Shown here: positions 60,939 to 64,000 of the stretch, in pieces | Numbering within the stretch: position 1 is the stretch's first letter | Layout of the letters: each line of letters starts with the position of its first letter | From: an uncultured Mollicutes bacterium | Lineage (GTDB): Bacteria; Bacillota_I; Bacilli_A; ML615J-28; CAG-313 | Direction: 5' to 3' | Assembly: GCA_900539265.1 (NCBI GenBank) | Contig: UQBM01000003.1 | Coordinates: forward strand, 1 to 64,000 | Length of the DNA stretch: 64,000 bases | Translations under genes and position numbers: made by a program | The notes under the pieces: generated by a model | The model's input: the letters and a program-made list of their open reading frames with translations, nothing else | Told to the model about the DNA's origin: nothing | Database searches by the model: none

Positions 60939-61016
60939 GGTGAGCCCTAATTTAGCTCACCTTGTTAAACAATATTTGCTTAAATATATTATATCACAAA
61001 TTTTTATTTAAGTCAA
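60939..61016 (-). promoter_or_regulatory. Promoter and leader hairpin of the nusA-infB operon
   Basis: Minus-strand promoter TTGACT (61011-61016), 17 bp, TATAAT (60988-60993). The short leader has a hairpin with arms GGTGAGC/GCTCACC (60939-60961) followed by ATTTTTA just before the RBS. It is built like an intrinsic terminator and could allow feedback by NusA. Confidence 0.75.
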
Positions 61017-61027
61017 GATATTAAGTT

Positions 61028-63637
61028 TTAATTATTATGCTTTTTATATCCAAGTGCCTTAGCAATTTCCATTACTATTACAATCATAAATGATAGTCCT
61101 AAACATATTAGCAAATCTTTTAACTGAAGTGCTACTAAACCAAAAACATTAGTATTTAAACCTGGAGTATAAATAACAACTAATTGTAAAATAAAACCAA
61201 TTATAAAAGCAAAATTTAAAGATTTATTATTGAAAACATTTTGTTTGAAGATAGATTTTTCACTTTTAATATTATATGAGTGAAATAATTGTAAACTAGA
61301 TAATGTGAAAAAAGCCATCGTTTGACCAACAATGTGATCTTGTTTAGAACCAATTAAATATGCCACTAAAGTTAATACTCCAATCAAAATGCCTTCTAAA
61401 GCAATTTCATATCCTAACTTATTAGCAAAAAATCCTTCCGTTTTGGGTCTTGGCATTTTATCCATTTCATCATTTGAAGCTTTTTCCATTCCAAGACCAA
61501 AAGCTGGTAAGGAATCTGTTATTAAATTAATCCATAAAAGGTGGATGGGAGAAAGTGGTACTCCCAAATTAAGACCAAATAGAGCAATTAAAGAAGCAAG
61601 AAAAATTGTCAACACTTCTCCAATGTTACTTGATAAAAGATATTTTACACACTTTTTAACATTATTGTAAATACCTCTTCCTTCTTTAACCGCTTCTACA
61701 ATTGTAGTAAAATTATCATCAGCTAAAATCATATCTGCAGCCTCTTTAGAGACATCGGTTCCCGTAATTCCCATTGCACAACCAATATCGGCCTTTTTTA
61801 AAGCTGGTGAATCATTAACGCCATCTCCCGTCATTGAAACTACCTTACCTTTTTTTTGCCACATTTCAACAATTCTCACTTTATCCTCAGGTGATACTCT
61901 TGCATAAACAGCATAATCTTCAATATGATTAAATAATTCATCATCAGACATTTTTTGCAATTCCTCTGATGAAATGGCTTTATATCCGTCTTTTAAAATA
62001 TTAAGTTCTTTTGCAATTGCTGAAGCAGTAGTAATGTGATCTCCTGTAATCATAATGGTTCTAATTCCAGCCTTACTAGCAACTCCTATTGCATCTTTAA
62101 CTTCTGGTCTAGCAGGATCAATCATACCAACTAAACCAAGAAAAGTTAAATTTTCCTCTAATTTTTCATTACATTCAGGTTTATTTGCATGAGCCTTAAT
62201 TCCTAGACCCAAAACTCTTAATGCTCTTGATGCCATATTGGTATTTGCATTTAAAATTTCTTGTTTATCTTTATCACTTAATAACGAACGATTTAGTATA
62301 ATATCTGGTGCTCCTTTAGTAATACTAAGATAATGATTATTCACTTTTACTACAACTGTCATCATTTTTCTGATTGAATCAAAAGGTAAGTCTGCTATTC
62401 TTTCTATTTTATCAATTTTTTTGCCATATAAATTATTGAATTCAATCAAAGCTGTTTCAGTAGGATCACCTATACGTTTTTCTACACCATCTACATAAGT
62501 TATTTGGGCATCACAACAAAGAGCAAAGTAAGATATTAATTCTTTATCATCTTCAGCTAAATTCTCAAGTTTTTTATTTGTATGATGATAGAGTTCTTGA
62601 ACAGTCATTTTATTTTGAGTTAGAGTTCCTGTTTTATCACAACATATGATAGATGTAGAACCAAGAGTTTCAACAGCAGGTAATTTTTTTACAATTGCAT
62701 TCTTTTTGGCCATATTGCCAACACCAATAGCAAGAATAATTGTTACAACTGTTGCAAGTCCTTCAGGAATAGCCGCAACCGCTAAAGCAATAGCTGTTTT
62801 AAAAGAATCTAACAAGTATGTATCCGATATCCCTTTAGTCGTTATCATTTCTAAAAAGAAAACTATAATACATATCATAATAGACATAATGCCAATAACC
62901 TTGCCAACTTGCGATAATTTTTGTTGTAAAGGAGTAGTTTGATTATTATCTCCAATTAACATCCCTGCAATTTTACCAATTTCTGTTTTCATCCCAACTT
63001 CTGTTACAATGGCTTTGGCTCTTCCATTTGTTATAAAGGTCGATGAAAATAACATATTTTTACGATTACCAAGAGCAATTTCTTTGTCATCTGTTGCATC
63101 AATTACATCAGAAGTTTTTTCCACTGTTACTGATTCACCAGTTAATGCTGATTCATCAACTCTTAAATTAGAGCATTCAATAATTCTTGCATCAGCAGGA
63201 ATAAAATCTCCAGCTTCAACCATAATAATATCTCCAACAACTAAATTAATCGTTTCAATTTGGATAACTTTTTCATCTCTTAAAACTTTACACATTGGAG
63301 ATGACATTTTCTTCAATGCTTCTAAACTTTTTTCGGCTTTATTTTCTTGAAAAATTCCAAGAATCGCATTAATAATAATTACAATAAAAATTATTAAACT
63401 TTCAACCCACTCACGAGGATCAATAATAAGTGATACGACTGCCGCAATCATTAAAATGATAATTAAAACATCTTTGAATTCTAAAAAGAATTTTATTAAC
63501 ATACTTTGTTTTTTCTTTTCAGTTAATTCATTTTTACCATTATCAACTAATCTGTTTGCCGCCTCAACACTAGAAAGTCCCTTGTTGATATTAGTATTTA
63601 ATTTTTTTTCTACCTCATTAATTTTATATTTATACAT
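61028..63637 (-). CDS. P-type Ca2+/Mn2+-transporting ATPase
   Basis: An 869-aa P2-type cation pump. It has the N-terminal cation ATPase domain (NKGLSSVEAANRL), actuator LTGESVTVEK, PEGL in helix 4 (AAIPEGLATVVTIILAIG), phosphorylation motif CCDKTGTLTQNKM, KGAPD in the nucleotide domain, MTGDGVNDSPALKKADIG hinge and a C-terminal cation ATPase domain (PLSPIHLLWINLITDSLPA). By sequence it is SERCA/PMR1-like, so calcium export is expected; the Mn2+ riboswitch in its leader argues for manganese export. AAGGAGG before the ATG. Confidence 0.94.
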   Translation of the reverse strand: MYKYKINEVEKKLNTNINKGLSSVEAANRLVDNGKNELTEKKKQSMLIKFFLEFKDVLIIILMIAAVVSLIIDPREWVESLIIFIVIIINAILGIFQENKAEKSLEALKKMSSPMCKVLRDEKVIQIETINLVVGDIIMVEAGDFIPADARIIECSNLRVDESALTGESVTVEKTSDVIDATDDKEIALGNRKNMLFSSTFITNGRAKAIVTEVGMKTEIGKIAGMLIGDNNQTTPLQQKLSQVGKVIGIMSIMICIIVFFLEMITTKGISDTYLLDSFKTAIALAVAAIPEGLATVVTIILAIGVGNMAKKNAIVKKLPAVETLGSTSIICCDKTGTLTQNKMTVQELYHHTNKKLENLAEDDKELISYFALCCDAQITYVDGVEKRIGDPTETALIEFNNLYGKKIDKIERIADLPFDSIRKMMTVVVKVNNHYLSITKGAPDIILNRSLLSDKDKQEILNANTNMASRALRVLGLGIKAHANKPECNEKLEENLTFLGLVGMIDPARPEVKDAIGVASKAGIRTIMITGDHITTASAIAKELNILKDGYKAISSEELQKMSDDELFNHIEDYAVYARVSPEDKVRIVEMWQKKGKVVSMTGDGVNDSPALKKADIGCAMGITGTDVSKEAADMILADDNFTTIVEAVKEGRGIYNNVKKCVKYLLSSNIGEVLTIFLASLIALFGLNLGVPLSPIHLLWINLITDSLPAFGLGMEKASNDEMDKMPRPKTEGFFANKLGYEIALEGILIGVLTLVAYLIGSKQDHIVGQTMAFFTLSSLQLFHSYNIKSEKSIFKQNVFNNKSLNFAFIIGFILQLVVIYTPGLNTNVFGLVALQLKDLLICLGLSFMIVIVMEIAKALGYKKHNN

Positions 63638-63653
63638 TTTTTCCTCCTTGCTA

Positions 63654-63814
63654 TAAAAAAAGACCCCTAACCGTTTTCGGCTAAAGGTCTTGCAATCATG
63701 AAATTATTGATGATAATTATATCCGAATAGTATATTTTACTATTGGTTTGACGAATATAATCTATAACACCATAGTGTTATATTGCTACTCCCCTTTAAG
63801 GCATTTCTTTTATA
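63654..63814 (-). ncRNA. yybP-ykoY manganese riboswitch with terminator
   Basis: Read on the minus strand, the leader begins near 63814 and has the conserved yybP-ykoY element AAAGGGGAGTAGC (63784-63799 region) and then pairing segments such as ATAACAC/GTGTTAT. It ends in a strong terminator (63654-63691: outer arms AAGACC/GGTCTT, inner TAGCCG/CGGTTA, then a T-run) just before the RBS. By established knowledge this class senses Mn2+ and turns on Mn2+ exporters by preventing termination. Confidence 0.88.
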
Positions 63815-63820
63815 CCGACT

Positions 63821-63849
63821 ATTATACTCAAAACGATTTAGTTTGTCAA
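63821..63849 (-). promoter_or_regulatory. Promoter of the riboswitch-controlled ATPase
   Basis: TTGACA (63844-63849), 17 bp, TATAAT (63821-63826) on the minus strand. From 63850 to the end of the window I see only A/T-rich non-coding sequence. Confidence 0.85.
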
Positions 63850-64000
63850 GAAAATGATTTTATATTATTTACAAAAATATTATATGCAAAAAAGGTTTTT
63901 TATATTCTCTTTATTAATAATAAATATTTTAATAAGCTAATTTTTCCGATTGTTTGTTATAAATTTAAATCTTTATTAGACGGATTATCAATTAATTTCC

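Noticed and set aside
63850..64000. A gene start or tRNA at the right edge
   Set aside because: No open frame with RBS and no cloverleaf elements could be found.

Overview
The window is very A/T-rich DNA from a spore-forming, Gram-positive bacterium of the Bacillota, most likely class Bacilli. Evidence for sporulation: germination protease Gpr, GerE, YlbD/YlbE-type coat proteins, a YjcZ-type micro-protein and three sigma-K-like promoters. Evidence for the Bacilli: conserved gene orders comEA-comEC-rpsT-holA-gpr and rimP-nusA-ylxR-ylxQ-infB-rbfA, a purine riboswitch and a pyrG leader of the G-addition type. TGA is used as a stop and tryptophan is TGG, so the standard bacterial code applies. 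I cannot name the species. No rRNA, tRNA, insertion sequence or CRISPR array was recognised.

Layout. (1) 1-10000 is accessory: on the minus strand run an ImmA/IrrE-like metalloprotease regulator, then a compact cassette of holin, phage-tail-fibre-like protein, divergent Mur ligase, 1592-aa RHS/YD-repeat protein with a swapped-looking C-terminal module, and a zinc-ribbon protein in the immunity position. This looks like a phage-derived toxin production and release unit. (2) 10000-23800 holds membrane and metabolic genes: a PepSY-like membrane protein, a HEPN-like protein, a SIS-domain protein, uracil permease behind an attenuator, PPi-type phosphofructokinase, CTP synthase behind a reiterative-transcription attenuator, a guanine-riboswitch-controlled purine permease, a MATE exporter, an SDR enzyme, a Dabb-fusion protein and a ZIP transporter. 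(3) 23800-29700 is the gpr/holA/rpsT/comEC/comEA block; the spoIIP position holds only a short N-terminal remnant. (4) 29700-39900 mixes two ArsR-controlled zinc/cadmium efflux modules with ribosome and tRNA maturation genes (rplS, trmD, rimM, khpA, rpsP) and the RNA-binding protein CvfB. (5) 39900-42800 is a sporulation/coat patch, a decayed gene and peptide deformylase. (6) 42800-47260 is a RiPP cluster: a 40-aa seven-cysteine precursor with a strict CxC-xxx repeat, a radical SAM/SPASM maturase split at an A-AAA-AAG slippery heptamer, an ABC exporter and a frame-split unknown protein. (7) 47400-54100 has an MFS protein, secreted and membrane proteins, exonuclease III, a Cof-type phosphatase, RNase J, a DnaQ-type exonuclease and gerE. 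(8) 54100-63850 is uvrC, the nusA-infB operon and a P-type Ca2+/Mn2+ ATPase controlled by a yybP-ykoY (Mn2+) riboswitch.

RNA-level control is unusually dense: guanine riboswitch, Mn2+ riboswitch, pyrG attenuator, an unidentified uracil permease attenuator, a nusA-operon leader hairpin, an L19 leader and a terminator inside the RiPP operon. The two candidates for undescribed biology are the holin/Mur-ligase/RHS cassette (310-7806) and the CxC-repeat RiPP cluster with its possible programmed frameshift (42800-47251).
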